From contig NC_091117.1 of assembly GCF_040183065.1 (NCBI RefSeq), positions 111,169,001 through 111,233,000 on the forward strand: 64,000 nt of DNA, written 5' to 3'. Made by a program: the position numbers and the translations under genes. The stretch comes from Periplaneta americana (taxonomy: Eukaryota > Arthropoda > Insecta > Blattodea > Blattidae). The notes under the pieces were generated by a model that searched no databases, was not told where the DNA came from, and worked only from the letters and a program-made list of their open reading frames with translations. Below, piece after piece: positions 21,463 through 33,363 of this stretch (positions are counted from its first letter, which is position 1; each line of letters begins with the position of its first letter).

Positions 21463-23008
21463 ATCTGTCTTTCCGATCCAATTTAAGCTGCAGGATCGCT
21501 TGCTCTATGTTCCCAATTATTGCCGTACGGTATGTTCGGAATCTCAGAAGAATCGAAAGAACCTCTGGTAATAAATTTGGTCCCATCTCTAGTGAATCAT
21601 TGAGTGAGGGATCATCGCCTCCACGTTTCTCTTTCTTTACTAATTGGTGAGGTAAGTAGAACTCGTCATATGGTTGACTTCCTAGAGCAACAAGATCCAC
21701 GTGCCCCTTAACAATGTAGTCCATCATCTGAGTATAGTATATTTCTTTTAGATGTGCATTTCCTTGCAGTCTCTTCTCTAAGTTGTGGAACCATCTCTGT
21801 GCATTATAGCGATTGGTGGGCGGAATAATTCCCTCCTTCCTGGGAAGGGAAACTACCCGCCGTTGGTCCTCGATGAGATAGGAGTCCTCGAAGGCCTGAA
21901 GTATTGCTGAGTCCTTGGAACTGCGTTGTCGATCTTGATTTTCTCTTATCCCCAGGGTCTCCAGATCCCAGAATTTTCTGAGGACATCATCCGGGTAAGA
22001 GGGGGCATGTTCTGAGTGGATGTAATTCACAATTGTTGAGCCCACGGTGATGCCTGTTCGATTCCCACTTAGTATCCAACCAAACTTGGAGGGGATAAGT
22101 ACTACTGTTGGTGAAATACGGATGGGTGAGCTGTTTTTCACCACCTTCCAGTAGTGATCACTTCCAATAATGATTTCAATTGGAAGAGTCATATCCTCGG
22201 TGTGATCCTTGGGGTCAGCTAGCTGCAGTTTCCTAGTGTGCGCTAGCATTTTTACATCGTGAGGTACTGCTGGCTGTGGAGAGAAGACATGGGTACTTTC
22301 AAATCCAGTGACACTCGCAGTAGAGTTGGTCCAGATACTCTTCACCGAAAATCTCACAAGTCTGCGTGGACTCGATGTAGAAGATGTCTCAAAGGATGCA
22401 ATGACTAAGTCTCGCCAGTCGACAACCTCTAACTTCAGCTCATCCACTATGGATTTGGTGACAAAGCTAGACTGACTCCAGCCGTCCAACACGCAGCACG
22501 TAAGTTTAGTTAGACGTGTGGGTCCCATGACCCATACGCGTGCTGTCTGCAGGTATGTGAAATCTGTTGCTTCAGCATTTATCCTATTTACGGACGTAAA
22601 TTTTGTCGGGTGAGTTGTTGGCTCGGTAGATCTGGGGTTGCTGCAGATAGACCTGTGGTGGGACATCTTGCAGTGAGTGCACAATGCTTTGCCCTTTCTG
22701 CTGCAGTCTCTGGCAGAGTGACCTCGATTCAGGCAAAGAAAACAGCGGTTAGCATTCTTCAGTCTCTTCACTCGCTCACTGGCATCTGGGACTACCTTAC
22801 AATCTTGAGCCCAATGACCACGGGACCTGCTCTTACGCGATCTGGATCCTGTCTTGGTGTCGACTCGCAGTGTTGCTGTTGTAGGGATATAGGTAGAAGA
22901 GAGGGCGTCACCACGGATCTTCTGAGTAGTCAGGGCGCTGTCTACTTCCTCGCCCAAAAACTCCATTAGCTTGAGAATATCTCTCTCTGATAAGTTTTCT
23001 CTCTTCAC
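21425..23008 (-). pseudogene. BEL/Pao zinc knuckle, protease and RT start
   Basis: Continues the gag frame after the single stop. In order: KRENLSERDILKLMEFLGEE, CCHC knuckles (CFLCLNRGHSARDC, then CTHCKMSHHRSIC) near 22620-22740, an aspartic-protease-like domain (DUF1758) in which the usual DTGSQ-type core reads VLDGWSQSSFV near 22480 (altered), EIIIGSDHYWKVV, and the start of reverse transcriptase SLNDSLEMGPNLLPEVL. A stretch expected before SLND (the RVVFDAS-type motif) is missing, so an internal deletion is likely near 21640. The frame is lost by a shift near 21460. Confidence 0.9.
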
Positions 23009-23017
23009 GTGAATTAT

Positions 23018-23722
23018 TCACCGGCGACAGATGTCGTCCGGGAACGCTTGCAGTATTTTAGGCGCAAGGATCCTTCCATATCCATTGACATCTTCTCCGA
23101 GTGCTTGAAGGGCTTGCACTTGCTGGTGACATTCTATGTATGTAGTGTTCAGTGCTTCAGGAGTGGCAATTCGTATGGGTTTTACATCCTCCAGATAATC
23201 TAAGTGTGCTGAATTATCCTGTTCTTGTCGCCGTAGCGCGTCCGTAGTATTTTCTTCGTCTCCTCGTACATTCCTGCAATCACAGGAATTCGTCAACAAA
23301 TTGTTTCGGTTCATCCTCCAAATAGCCAGGAGAAGTATGTGTTTGTTTATTGTAGAGAGGGAGGGGTCCTTATCTATAGATGATTCGAACTGCTCCCAAA
23401 ATAGTGCCCAGGTCTCAACGTCTCCGGAGAATGGTTCGAGGTTGATCGGTGGTAGTCGGAACGAGTGTGTGATCGAAGCTTGTGTTGGTGCAGTTGTGAC
23501 TGTCTGCTTATCGGAGATACTTGTGTTCGTCATCGAGGTTGATAATCTATCCCCAATCCTTCGCGACGCTTTCTGTATCATGCATTTAGCGGAATCCAGG
23601 TACTCCTCACACTTCTCCACGTCATCATCGTACTCGCTGTCTAAAAGGAGATCGTGGATAGTGTCATCAAGTGTGCCCAATTTACTCAGGGTTTCCTGAA
23701 GCCGGTCATTCTCTAGCAGCAA
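23018..23722 (-). pseudogene. BEL/Pao gag-like N-terminal region
   Basis: A 234-codon frame on the minus strand begins near 23722 with a coiled, acidic N-terminus and contains FSGDVETWALFWEQFESSID (DUF1759-type gag segment) and later HLDYLEDVKPIRIATPEALN and ILAPKILQAFPDDICRR. It stops at a TGA at 23018-23020 where the family reads Trp; the same frame reopens at 23008. Residues between about 23310 and 23215 are out of register with the family while both flanks match, which implies two compensating frameshifts. Gag would package element RNA. Confidence 0.85.
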
Positions 23723-23760
23723 GCATTTGACACCAGTGCATTTTCTTTAATTAGGACCCA

Positions 23761-24800
23761 CCACGTGACGGAAAGATTGTTTGGAAATGAGATTATATTA
23801 GTTCTTGCAGAACATCACATAATTTCCCCTTAGTTCAGGCCCCTTTAGACCAGAAGTAGCACCTGCAGAAAAATCCGGAAACTACTTGCGTGTTTTAGGC
23901 TGTAGACCTGAACTATGTCTTCGAGGAAGTTAGTGGTGTCATTCTGTTGGTTCGCAATGGGTCACCCAAACCACTTGTTAAATTAGTTAAAACATTTTAG
24001 CTTTTTAAAGAAAGAAGGAATATTAATTCAACACAAAACTTTCCAGCTTTTTAATATCGAGTAAACATAATGCAATTAAATTAACGACAATACAATTCGA
24101 AGTGATCATATTATTATGCATTGCTATTTCCCAACCAAATGTGCGCGTAATCAGGACAGGAATATGATATGCCTGCAACCTTGAAACTCAGCTGCAATAA
24201 TTACTTCAGCAGTCGTCTAGTCCTTCACCTTCCAATGTTAATACCACATACAGAACAATGCAACATAGTATTAAAAAAAGTAATTATAAAAATAAATCGA
24301 CTTTCAACTAAAAAATACAATATTAAGCACATGACTGAGAGTAACTACTTCGTTTTTCTCTTTGAATACTCTTCCTACAATCTTTATTCCATTTGAATAT
24401 GATAAATTATTTTATTAAGAGTATTGCAATACTGAATGCATTATTGGTCACTGGTTTGTTTCGGAAAATAAAAAGTTCAATAAATTTTGTAGGGGAGGGT
24501 GTAAGTGTATTTGCAGATGCATCTTCCACTTTTCAAACAATTTGTTGCTGTGGTCAGATATTCAAAGCTAGTTGGTGTGATAATTACTCTACACACAATT
24601 CTGTATAGTAGCATGTTTCACTGCAATTTCCATTTATTTGTAGCTGTTTATTATTACCTTATTTAATGTAATTTGATATTAAAATTATAAAATTTTCAAT
24701 CATTAGCAGTAATATTGGGTCGTAAAAAAAACACATAAACGAAGAAAATCTCATGCAACACACTGTATAAACAGAAAATAACACAAACATTTCCTAATAC
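23761..24800. other. unassigned DNA
   Basis: No feature recognised. A BEL LTR would be expected here, but I cannot identify its ends without a second copy to align. Confidence 0.4.
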
Positions 24801-24804
24801 ACGT

Positions 24805-25045
24805 ACCTGAAAACGTAATGCTTGTATATCAGATGAACTCGCCTTTCTTTAGCTGTGGCAAATTCTTCAATAACCTTCTTGTTGAATTCAAGTCATACGA
24901 ATTCAGGAATGTCACGAATCACTTTCTTCTCCAGAGAGAGCATAGCTAATGCATTCAGTCTTTCATTTCCCATTGAATTTCTTAAAAATGTTTTAATACG
25001 ATTAAGGGTTGGAAAACAATCGTCATTTTCGACTGCTGTTCTTTC
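24805..25045 (-). pseudogene. hAT transposase dimerisation domain fragment
   Basis: The minus strand reads FPTLNRIKTFLRNSMGNERL, then LNALAMLSLEKKVIRDIPEF, one stop, and FNKKVIEEFATAKERR. This is the conserved hAT C-terminal dimerisation domain. A GT follows at its end (TTTTCAG then GTACGTG), which may be a decayed splice donor. The rest of the transposase is absent. The plus-strand frame here is only its antisense. Confidence 0.75.
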
Positions 25046-25099
25046 ACAGCAATTCTGTCCACGTGTGTTAAATGTTTCGATTGCAAATACTCATTACAA

Positions 25100-26117
25100 A
25101 ACACTAAATAATCATACAATATAAAATCGCAAGTTATACACACAGAACTCATTTAAGAACAAAAAAAATATAAACTACATTTCTTAACTTTATAATAATA
25201 ATAATAAATTTAGCCTGCTAGTTCCCATAAGGGCAAGGGCCTCCTGATTGACAGGGCTTGGCTCAGTAGACTTCACTCGTTAGGTGAGCTGCTTAACTTT
25301 AATGACCAGCAATTTCCTAATGTAATTTATTTATTTTTATATTGTAAATTAAAACCGGTACACGCACTGCAGCACAGACCATAAGCACGAGCTCAACTAA
25401 TCTCTTTTTCAGTTACAAACTTCCTCTCAGTTGAAGTGAGAACGTTTGTAAATTTTCACCCTCCAACCCATGTCACCCATCTCCTCCGCAGCCAGTCAGT
25501 GCCCCTGCATCCACTTCAAGGACGAATGCATTTTTCTGACAACATGCCTAATGGTTAAACAACACGATGGTGTCTTTATTGTACTGGCAGAACGGACTCT
25601 GGGTACTAGCACTCCTGACCACTGAATCTCTATAGAAGGATTAGAATTCCTGATCACTGAATCTCTAAAAAAAAAAGCATACTATTAGATTGAAGCAAAG
25701 TAGAAAGTAACTTGAAAAGAAAATCTTATCGAGTAAGGAAATTCTGATTTAATATCATTAAATACAAAACATTTACTTCTAAATTAATGGCAGGACAGAA
25801 AGGGAGTGCGCATGACCTGTGCCCTTTCAAAGGAGCCGTGCCTGGCAGAGAGAATACCTCTGATTGAGGTTCTGGCTGATGTGCATCTATTATCAAGCAG
25901 TACATCTCATTTGATGGTATGTGTCAGAAGAAGAACAATTGTTTGTTTACATCTGAAGTCTGATTAGTGTAATATGTAGCTAATCGGCAATGTATGCAAT
26001 GGATGGGGAAAGGTATTGGTTACCCTACCCCATTATCTCCTGGGCTAGTTGCCTCATAAGTGGTGCATTATTGTATCACTTGTGAGATTCAGACCTGTCT
26101 TCAGACAGTTGACTGAA

Positions 26118-26118
<1 letters not shown>
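25100..26118. other. unassigned DNA
   Basis: Contains a short (ATA)n run at 25192-25208 and otherwise nothing I recognise. Confidence 0.4.

Positions 26119-26150
<32 letters not shown>
26119..26150. repeat. (CAG)n microsatellite
   Basis: About ten CAG units. The minus-strand frame across it gives poly-Leu and has no other protein signal, so it is not called a coding repeat. Confidence 0.9.
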
Positions 26151-26151
<1 letters not shown>

Positions 26152-27968
26152 GTTGTTAAGAAATTAGAATGACACCACTGAAGGAAGCTGTGAAATGTAG
26201 ACCTATGGTCTGGGTCCCTCCATTGCCAATACATAAAGACAGACAAATAGGCGTCGAACATAGCTTGATATACTCTGTTTAGCAGGCACCTATAGACCCT
26301 CAATTGTTCGTATGGACATCTGTTTTGAGATCCTTGAATGTAATGGAATGATTCACAGCAAGATGTTGGAACTCTTCAGCATTCGAGGTATTATATGACT
26401 TCCAATGATCAGACTAGATCATGGTTTCTCGCATAATTCGGTCCTTTCTGATCTGGAGGAGAACAGCTTCGGACCAAGCACTGGGAAGAGTAAGCATCCA
26501 CGAGTTTCACAGCTGACAGCACCAAATACCCACTACTCCTGGCACATTTACCCTTGTGATACTTACTTTTACCAGATTTGAACTCGTTCATATACATCTC
26601 TATGTTCCATTCAATCTACATTGCCTTTACACATTTCCATAATCACTCCACAAACTTCTCTACAGTAAAGATATCATGCAGCACTGTTTTTTAGTCGACA
26701 CTCGCATATTACTGTACTAGGCATTCTGCTGGGAAACTTTCGTAAACCAGCAGTATGTCAATGAAAGAAAATTGCCCTTCGCAAGTTTAGAATTATTGAA
26801 CCAGGTTTCATTCTTTACAGAATGACTCACATATTCAATATTAAAGATTTATTAAAAGTTACATTATTAATTTCCAATACGAATATATGAAAACACATCA
26901 ATAACATGAAGTTCGCACCAGGATCCTGAGTTAAGAAAGCTGTTCTAAATTATTTTCATCAAAAGATTAACACAGCATAACTCAGATGGCTCCCTTATGT
27001 TTCTATCAGCTATTCTTAAAGTCTCCAAATTTACATTCATATTACAGTCCTTTTATTATCTCGTATACACACTTATTCTGTCCATAGTAATACAGTCTGA
27101 TATTGATACACTCGTATTCACTAAAGCTTGTTGATCAACTAAACATTTTGATCAGGTAACCGGATACCTTTAATCGATTAATTGACCAGTTAATCAAATT
27201 TTAATTGATTTTAAACAGTGTTCGTAAATTTCAACAAGAATACCTAATATCAATTTATAATAATTTCATATGCTATAAAGAAGAACATAAGTTTTTAAAT
27301 TTTAATTTTACTGATGTATGTCTTTCAAGCCCCACTCATGAACTACATCTTAAAATTCTTCTGTGCAAGTAAGTGGCGGTGTTGTGCGCCTCTGTGAAAT
27401 TACTGAACTTACGTTAAGCTTCATTATTCAAAACAGGTGATACTTGCAAGAAATCTTTAGGCGAGTTATGTTATTAGCCTAAATATTTGAGGAAGAGAGG
27501 TTTACCTTTCAGAGGAAGAAATGAAAACAGTAATGTCCTGTTTTTCTTTTTTTGTTTAGTTGATTTCAGAGTATCATTCTTCAAATATTTGTGATGAGTT
27601 TATACACTGAGTATTTAAGAAAATGAAGGTGGTGTTCGGGTAAAGGGGAATAAATCATTTTTTTGCGCAGATGGAATTTTGTTCTCTAGATGAACAAACA
27701 AGTTAAATTATACAAGTGAGTGTGCAAAAATCAAAACTACACTAGCAGTTGATGTTTTAATTATGTAGAAAATAGTTTGCAATACGGATCCAAAGTTTAA
27801 TTTTCATTTATCTCCAAACTAATTTTTATGACTTATCTCCCTTTACCCAAACAACACAGAATTATTGCTGAAATAAAATATTGTAAATGCTATTCATTAT
27901 GTCAGTTATCTGTACTCCAGACATTACCAAGTGTGATCAGTAAATATCGGATTTATGGGCACTAAAAA
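26151..27968. other. unassigned DNA
   Basis: No gene or repeat recognised in about 1.8 kb of AT-rich sequence. Confidence 0.4.
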
Positions 27969-27969
27969 C

Positions 27970-28100
27970 TAAGAATGTCACCGAGTATACTAGGGTGAGT
28001 GTGGTGTTAGTTGGGAGAGTTTATAGGCTTGATTCATAAGTCACTGAAATCTAACAATAGGTTAATGAGTCACATGGACTGCAGCATGTTATCTAGTGAA
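27970..28100 (+). repeat. dispersed repeat, copy 1
   Basis: CTAAGAATGTCACCGAGTAT and the following ~130 bp match, at roughly 75-80 percent by eye, the reverse complement of 54045-54165. Shared words include GAGTATACTAG, TTGGGAGAGTT (CTGGGAGAGTT), TGATTCATAAGTC and GAGTCACATG. Family unknown. Confidence 0.7.
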
Positions 28101-28578
28101 CTGTGTGCTGATATGTAAGTGACTGTTAAAACTGTTAACAATGTGTTGTTTGCATTATCTTTTGATACCATCAACCAGTCTGAAGTCGGGCAGGGGTGGT
28201 GAAGTCGAACACTATGCATAGATTCTGATTTTACGTCATAACAATATTGTTATCAATTATAATAAAAAATCATTAAAATAGTACGAGTGTTAGATGATTT
28301 ACAAATGATTGAATTTTTAAACGATCACTGTCAGAATTCATAGAAAATGTTAAAACAATATAATAAACAATTTTTGGAGGGAAAACGTTTGTCTAACTTT
28401 TGTCAAAAGAATCTCCCATAATAAAGTAACTGTATTGAAAAATATATCAAAATGTTTAAAATTTTATCGTGAACATGGAGAAATAGTTACGAATGTAAAT
28501 TATGCAAGCATGTTCATAATAATGAGATTTTTAAAAATCCCTTGTGGAGTCGGACATACTGTTGAGATATTCCATTTG

Positions 28579-29785
28579 GAGTTTATGCATGGATGGAGGA
28601 ACCATTGAAGGACCCAAATAAGTGTTCGAACTTCGAGGATTCAAAAGGAGATTGGGTTCTGATAAAATGCACTACTGACAATGGTGATATCAGTATATAT
28701 TATGTTGCTCATGTAGACAAGTTACGTCATTTCCCATAACTATGGTCCAAGCACCCAACTATTGTCTAAAATGCATTATGTACTACTTAGTCCCCCAAGA
28801 GTTCAGTGTCTGCCATTTGAGGCGCCACTGTTATGGAATTAAGTTCCCCATAGATGCTTCCATATACCATTACATGTGGCAATGATATGGATGCTTAACA
28901 AGGTTAGTGTGCATCGTTCTATTGAATGTGTGAAGACACGAAATCATTCATTTTATGTTTGTTTTATTAAGCTCTCCTCTGTAGAACTGGTATTTTATAG
29001 ATATATGATTATTTGTACAATGAAACTTGGCTATACAGTGTTTACTTTCACGTAATAATTAGATTGGCAGAAGTTAAGGACACTGCATGAAAAATGTGTA
29101 ACCTCAAGGCTAGAAGTCGGTTCTCAACTATGTAGCCTACCACAATTTTTCGAGGACCATAGTTGTATTTCATTTTGAAATATTTGTTTTAATAAAATGT
29201 GATCAATGAGGTTATTTACTTCTGCAAATACGGTATCTCAGTATATTCTAAAACACCATTTAACATTATAGTCCAGTAAATAAAGAAACAGGTTGTTCCA
29301 GCATCAATGGTACTAGCACGAATGATGGTCCGGTAAAACAAAAACTTCAGGGTAGAAGGAAAACAATCATCCCTGTAAATGACTATGAGAGCGATGAAAT
29401 TGAATACAGGTTATGATGTTTCCGGTGTTCTCTCCATATTTACAGTGAGTCAAATATGGAAAAGAGACGAAATCTGTTAAATTAATGCTAAAGGCACATA
29501 GTCATATGGTAGTTACTTATGAGGAGGAATTGTGGCCAGGGAAAGTTTTGGAAGTGAAGAACAATGGAGCTGTTGTTTTATGTATAGTAAGAAGCGGCAA
29601 TTACTAGGTGGCGAGAAATGGAAGACATTTTATTCTATAGAAAGGAAAACATAATAAAACAAATTGAAGACCCCAAATGCATCTCGAAAAAGAGAGATCT
29701 ATTTTCAATTTCAGAATTACAAGAGAAGGGAGATTCAAAGGATCGAAATAAGCCTACTGAATGTAGTTCTCAGTATGGTAAATAA
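28579..29785 (+). pseudogene. decayed conserved ORF, unknown family
   Basis: Three coding-like pieces lie in order on the plus strand. 28579-28737 reads GVYAWMEEPLKDPNKCSNFE and GDWVLIKCTTDNGDISIYYV. 29273-29409 reads KETGCSSINGTSTNDGPVKQ and NDYESDEIEY. 29440-29785 reads HMVVTYEEELWPGKVLEVKN and, after one frame change near 29605, RWREMEDILFYRKENIIKQI. The pattern of a VLIK-type strand followed by YEEExWPGKV and ILFY...IIKQIEDP is one I associate with a small domain seen beside transposon proteins in arthropods, but I cannot name it. A decent acceptor (TTCTCTCCATATTTACAG) precedes the third piece, yet the splice phases do not join cleanly. Confidence 0.35.
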
Positions 29786-29869
29786 ACATTATCAGTGACT
29801 TTATTTGCATAATATTTTGCTAAGAATGTGTTAGTTTATTTTGATACCATACTTTTGTTCTTTAACATA

Positions 29870-31325
29870 CACTCACCGGTAAAAAAGCCGGGCCAACTAC
29901 ATTTTCTTCAAAAGTTTTGAAAATTGTAGAATTTTTTAAATAATTGTAGGTGTGCTCAGGTTCATTTAGTTATTCATTTATTTTGTGATGCGTAATAATG
30001 TAATAATGAATATGTAATAGCCAACAATGATGTGAAAAGAAGATTCGTTCTTCTTGCAATATTGTGTCTAAAGTTCTTGGACTCATTTCAAGCTAAGCTG
30101 AAGAAGTCTACAGACTGGTAAGCTCTTTTGAGGCAGTATTGGAATACTTCACTGTATACAAATGTCACTAAGTCCTACCGATTCAGCAAAAGTGGTTGCA
30201 TTGATAGAAGATGGGAATAGTCAGTTTTATGTGGCTGCAGTTCTTGAGATTCCTCGATCAACCATACAACGGGTGTACCATCGCTTTAGAGAGACAGGAG
30301 GTTATTCCAGGAGCTCCGGTTCAGGGAGAAAACGAGTAACTTTGGCTCGTGACGTCCATTTTATTGTCCTAAACACATTAAGAGATCGCCATTCCACAGC
30401 TATTGAGACCAGAAGAGCTTTCCAGAAAATAAGACAAGTTAACTGTAAGAATGATTACGTTTTGCTCACAATAATGCCAATTGGAACCTGGGGTTGTGGC
30501 GAGGAGTGCTCTTCACAGATGAATCGAGATTTAGTTTACAGATGGACGTGAAAGAGTGTGGAAAAGAGAAGGAGAACGTTTTTCTTCATGTACCTTCAGT
30601 TCACGTGTCAGTTTCCAAGGTAGGTCAGTAATGGTATGGGGTGGCATTTCGTATGAAGCTCACACAGAATTTGTTTTCATTAATGGAGGTGCTTTGACTG
30701 CTCCAAGATACATCGAACAAGGTCTAATTTAACATGTGGTACCATATGCCCCACTTATTGCCGAAAACTTCCTGTTAATGCATGGCAATGCTCGCCCTCA
30801 TGCTACAGAAATCGTGGATGAGTTCCTTCACAACGTTGGATTGAATAGGATAGCATGGCCAGCAAGAAGTCCTGATATCAACCCTATTGAACATGTGTGG
30901 GGAATGATAGGGAAGCGAGTTAGAAGTCGTCTAACTCCTCACAGCAACTTACAGCAGTTCCGAAATGTTCTAAGTAAAGAATGGAATAGAATCGACCAGA
31001 CTGACATCCAGAATCTGATCGAAGAGTTGAGTCGGCGAATGGTAAGTCATACAGTCACGGGAAGGCAATACCCGCTATTAGCAACATCTGGGTGGCCACA
31101 AAATCAGTTGAACATTTGGAAGAAAATTGATACAATTTTGCAAGTTTTTACACGTTTTAATTATATCCATTGTTTGGCATTGAAAATAATAGCGCAAGTG
31201 ATAATAAAAAAAGTTTTTTTTTCTGGGAAGCAATGTTTTCTTCATTTCATAATGGGTTTTCTGATTCTCACCTCATAAAAAAAATTGAGAAACTTTAGGT
31301 GGCCCGGTTTTCTTGACGGTGAGTG
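29870..31325 (+). mobile_element. Tc1 element with intact ends
   Basis: Left end CACTCACCGGTAAAAAAGCC and right end, reverse-complemented, CACTCACCGTCAAGAAAACC; TA flanks at 29868-29869 and 31326-31327. Length 1456 bp, typical for Tc1. It carries a broken transposase. Confidence 0.95.
30162..31100 (+). pseudogene. Tc1 transposase, broken
   Basis: MSLSPTDSAKVVALIEDGNS at 30162 starts a paired-type helix-turn-helix (IPRSTIQRVYHRFRETGGYS; GRKRVTLARD). A frameshift near 30500 leads to VLFTDESRFSLQ (first Asp), then VMVWGGIS, a stop at 30730-30732, LLMHGNARPHATE, and SPDINPIEHVWG with the catalytic Glu. The second catalytic residue, normally Asp in QDNARPH, is Gly here (GGC, one base from GAC). 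With the frameshift, stop and lost Asp it cannot act. The open frame beyond about 31110 is probably 3' non-coding. Confidence 0.9.
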
Positions 31326-31327
31326 TA

Positions 31328-31695
31328 ATTGTTCATTATTGCAGGAAAATTAATTTCAGATTTCACTTGTTTATTGTGTGTTTATGCAATGTGTACTAAT
31401 AAAAAGAATTCATGTACTTTTCATTTATGTTTAATATTTCTGTGCTTGATTATGTTTCTCCCCTTAAATTAGAAACTCAATATATTGATTTACGAATAAT
31501 TACAGCTCCAGCTATAGTCCATTCATGGTTTCAAGCATGAATATATGAGTGGACCATAGTTGGGCAACTCAGAATGCAACTATGTACCAATGCTTATTAT
31601 TTTTTTTAACACTTGTAATTAAATAATTTCAAACACATACTGTATGTCAATATTTATTTAATATACACTTACAAGAGTCCGAAGCCAAAATTTCT
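31328..31695. other. unassigned DNA
   Basis: Nothing recognised between the Tc1 right end and the SINE pair. Confidence 0.4.
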
Positions 31696-32084
31696 AATCT
31701 TCATCTTACGATGTTGGATGACGTATATACGTCCGTTGATGTGACATATTAATGAATTTAAATACTATTATAGTCACAATCATGCCATGGTATGAAAGAA
31801 AAATTTCACAACCTCGAGCGGGATTCGAACCTGCGACTTTCTGTCCTTTGGTCAGGTGCTCTACCACTGAGCTATCAAGTTCGTCTCACGCCAAAGGCTC
31901 GGAATTATCCTTTCATACTGGCGCCTGATCGGAGTACAGGAAGTCGCAAGTTCGAATCCCGCTCGAGGTTGTGAAATTTTTCTTTCATACCATGGCATGA
32001 TTGTGACTATAATAATATTTAAATTCATTAATATGTCACATCAACGGACGTATATACGTCATCCAACATCGTAAGATGAAGATT
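31696..32084. repeat. two SINEs in head-to-head palindrome
   Basis: Arms of about 145 bp (31696-31842 minus, 31941-32084 plus) are near-perfect inverted copies around a ~98-bp spacer. Each arm holds a tRNA-like B box (GGTTCGAATCCCGCTCGAGG on the minus arm) and a shared tail with TCATACCATGGCATGATTGT and ACGGACGTATATACGTCATC. The minus copy also keeps a D arm (TAGCTCAGTGGTAGAGC) in the spacer. The T stem has one mismatch and the anticodon stem is disrupted, so these are SINEs, not tRNA genes. Confidence 0.8.
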
Positions 32085-32199
32085 ACATTTGTAAAGTTTC
32101 TTCCCAGCCATAAGCAGTGCTGACTAGATCAGACGCTATGGACAGTACTGTATAACAGAGTCGCCAGTATGAAAGGATAATTCCGAGCATTTGGCGTGA

Positions 32200-32345
32200 G
32201 ACGAATTCGATAGCTCAGTGGTAGAGCGCCTGACCCAAGTACAGGAAGTCGCAGGTTCGAATCCCGCTCGAAGTTGTGAAATTTTTCTTTCATACCATGG
32301 CATGATTATGACTATAATAGTATTTAAATTCACCAAAATTTCTCT
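32200..32345 (+). mobile_element. tRNA-derived SINE, third copy
   Basis: TTCGATAGCTCAGTGGTAGA through GCAGGTTCGAATCCCGCTCG, then the same tail as the palindromic pair. It has a good A box and B box; the anticodon arm (CCTG/CAGG) has a nine-base loop. The sequence upstream of its head (32160-32199) matches the spacer of the palindrome. Confidence 0.75.
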
Positions 32346-32984
32346 TAATCTGGATGAATAGTACTGAATAGACAAAGAAAAATGTGGACCATAGTTAGGG
32401 GAAACTAAGGTATTACCAGTAGTGGTAGGTATCTACAGAAGAGCAATAGGTTCAGATGGCCGAATTTGAAGGATAAACGAATCATTGATTATGACCAAAT
32501 TAAAAGAAAACTCGATCCACCAATATTTTTCATTTCTTCAGGTTCTAAGTATACCAATAACCAGTGACAGACTTTAGTTTCAGCGTAGGATTCCAAGGAT
32601 ACAACCTGTAATTTGTTTGTGAGTTTTAAGATTCCCTGTAATTTTTACATCCTGTTTCATACTAGTTGTGTTCTCGTCCTCATTTATAAATTAATTGTTT
32701 AAAATTTTCGAAGTGTTGTATTAATACAAGTTAATTCTTACTAATATTTTCTTTTAATTTTAGAAATAGCACTAATCACCTCCCATCCAAGTTCAAAGTC
32801 ATTTTTTCTATGAAAAAATCCTTCCTCTATTCAATGGTATGTCCGAGACCAGACGGTAATGCATGGTTTTGTCGTTTCTGTGATAAATATATGAGTATCC
32901 GACTCCAGACCATTTTCACGGGTTAAGTCAGACACATACAAATAATTTTTTCAGGTGCTACCATGCATTTTAGTGGACTGACAA
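32346..32984. other. unassigned DNA
   Basis: No recognised feature. Confidence 0.4.
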
Positions 32985-32985
32985 G

Positions 32986-33038
<53 letters not shown>

Positions 33039-33068
33039 GTCAATCAATCAATCAATCAATCAATCCAA
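32985..33068. repeat. (AATC)n microsatellite
   Basis: About 20 tetranucleotide units with two point changes. Confidence 0.95.
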
Positions 33069-33165
33069 TCTTCTTACTGTATCCAGCTGTTTGCTGACAA
33101 CATAAAGTCCATTATAGTCCATGTAGTCTATGCAGCATATAAAAGAAAGAGCGTTTAATACGATG

Positions 33166-33363
33166 GTTAATTGTTGTTATGTTTTATTTAATGATGCTCG
33201 CAACTGCAGAGGTTATATCAGCATTGCCGGATGTGCCGGAATTTTGTCCCGCAGGAGTTCTTTTACATGCCAGTAAATCTACTGCCATAAGCCTGTCGCA
33301 TTTAAGCACACTTAAATGCCATCGACCTGGCCTGGGATCGAACCCGCAACCTTGGGCATAGAA
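33166..33363 (-). mobile_element. tRNA-derived SINE, inverted relative of 14710
   Basis: The minus strand shows GGTTGCGGGTTCGATCCCAG (B box), GGCATTTAAGTGTGCTTAAA, AACTCCTGCGGGACAAAATT and an A-rich end, matching the SINE at 14710-14932. The A-box end is truncated. A 9-bp repeat AATACGATG at 33157-33165 and 33364-33372 probably marks the target duplication. Confidence 0.8.

Larger units (their letters stand above)
20450..23760 (-). mobile_element. BEL/Pao LTR retrotransposon, 3'-truncated
   Basis: On the minus strand this holds gag-like, zinc-knuckle, protease, reverse transcriptase and the start of RNase H in BEL/Pao order. The rest of RNase H, the integrase and the 3' LTR are missing because the sequence passes directly into the 12-bp array at 20449/20450. 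No LTR could be recognised upstream of 23722. Confidence 0.9.

Noticed and set aside
26076-26303. Poly-Leu or poly-Gln protein at the (CAG)n run
   Set aside because: No motif on either side of the repeat and no splice signals that would support a coding repeat.
32200-32272. Genuine tRNA gene
   Set aside because: The anticodon loop is too long and the sequence is one of three dispersed copies with a common tail.
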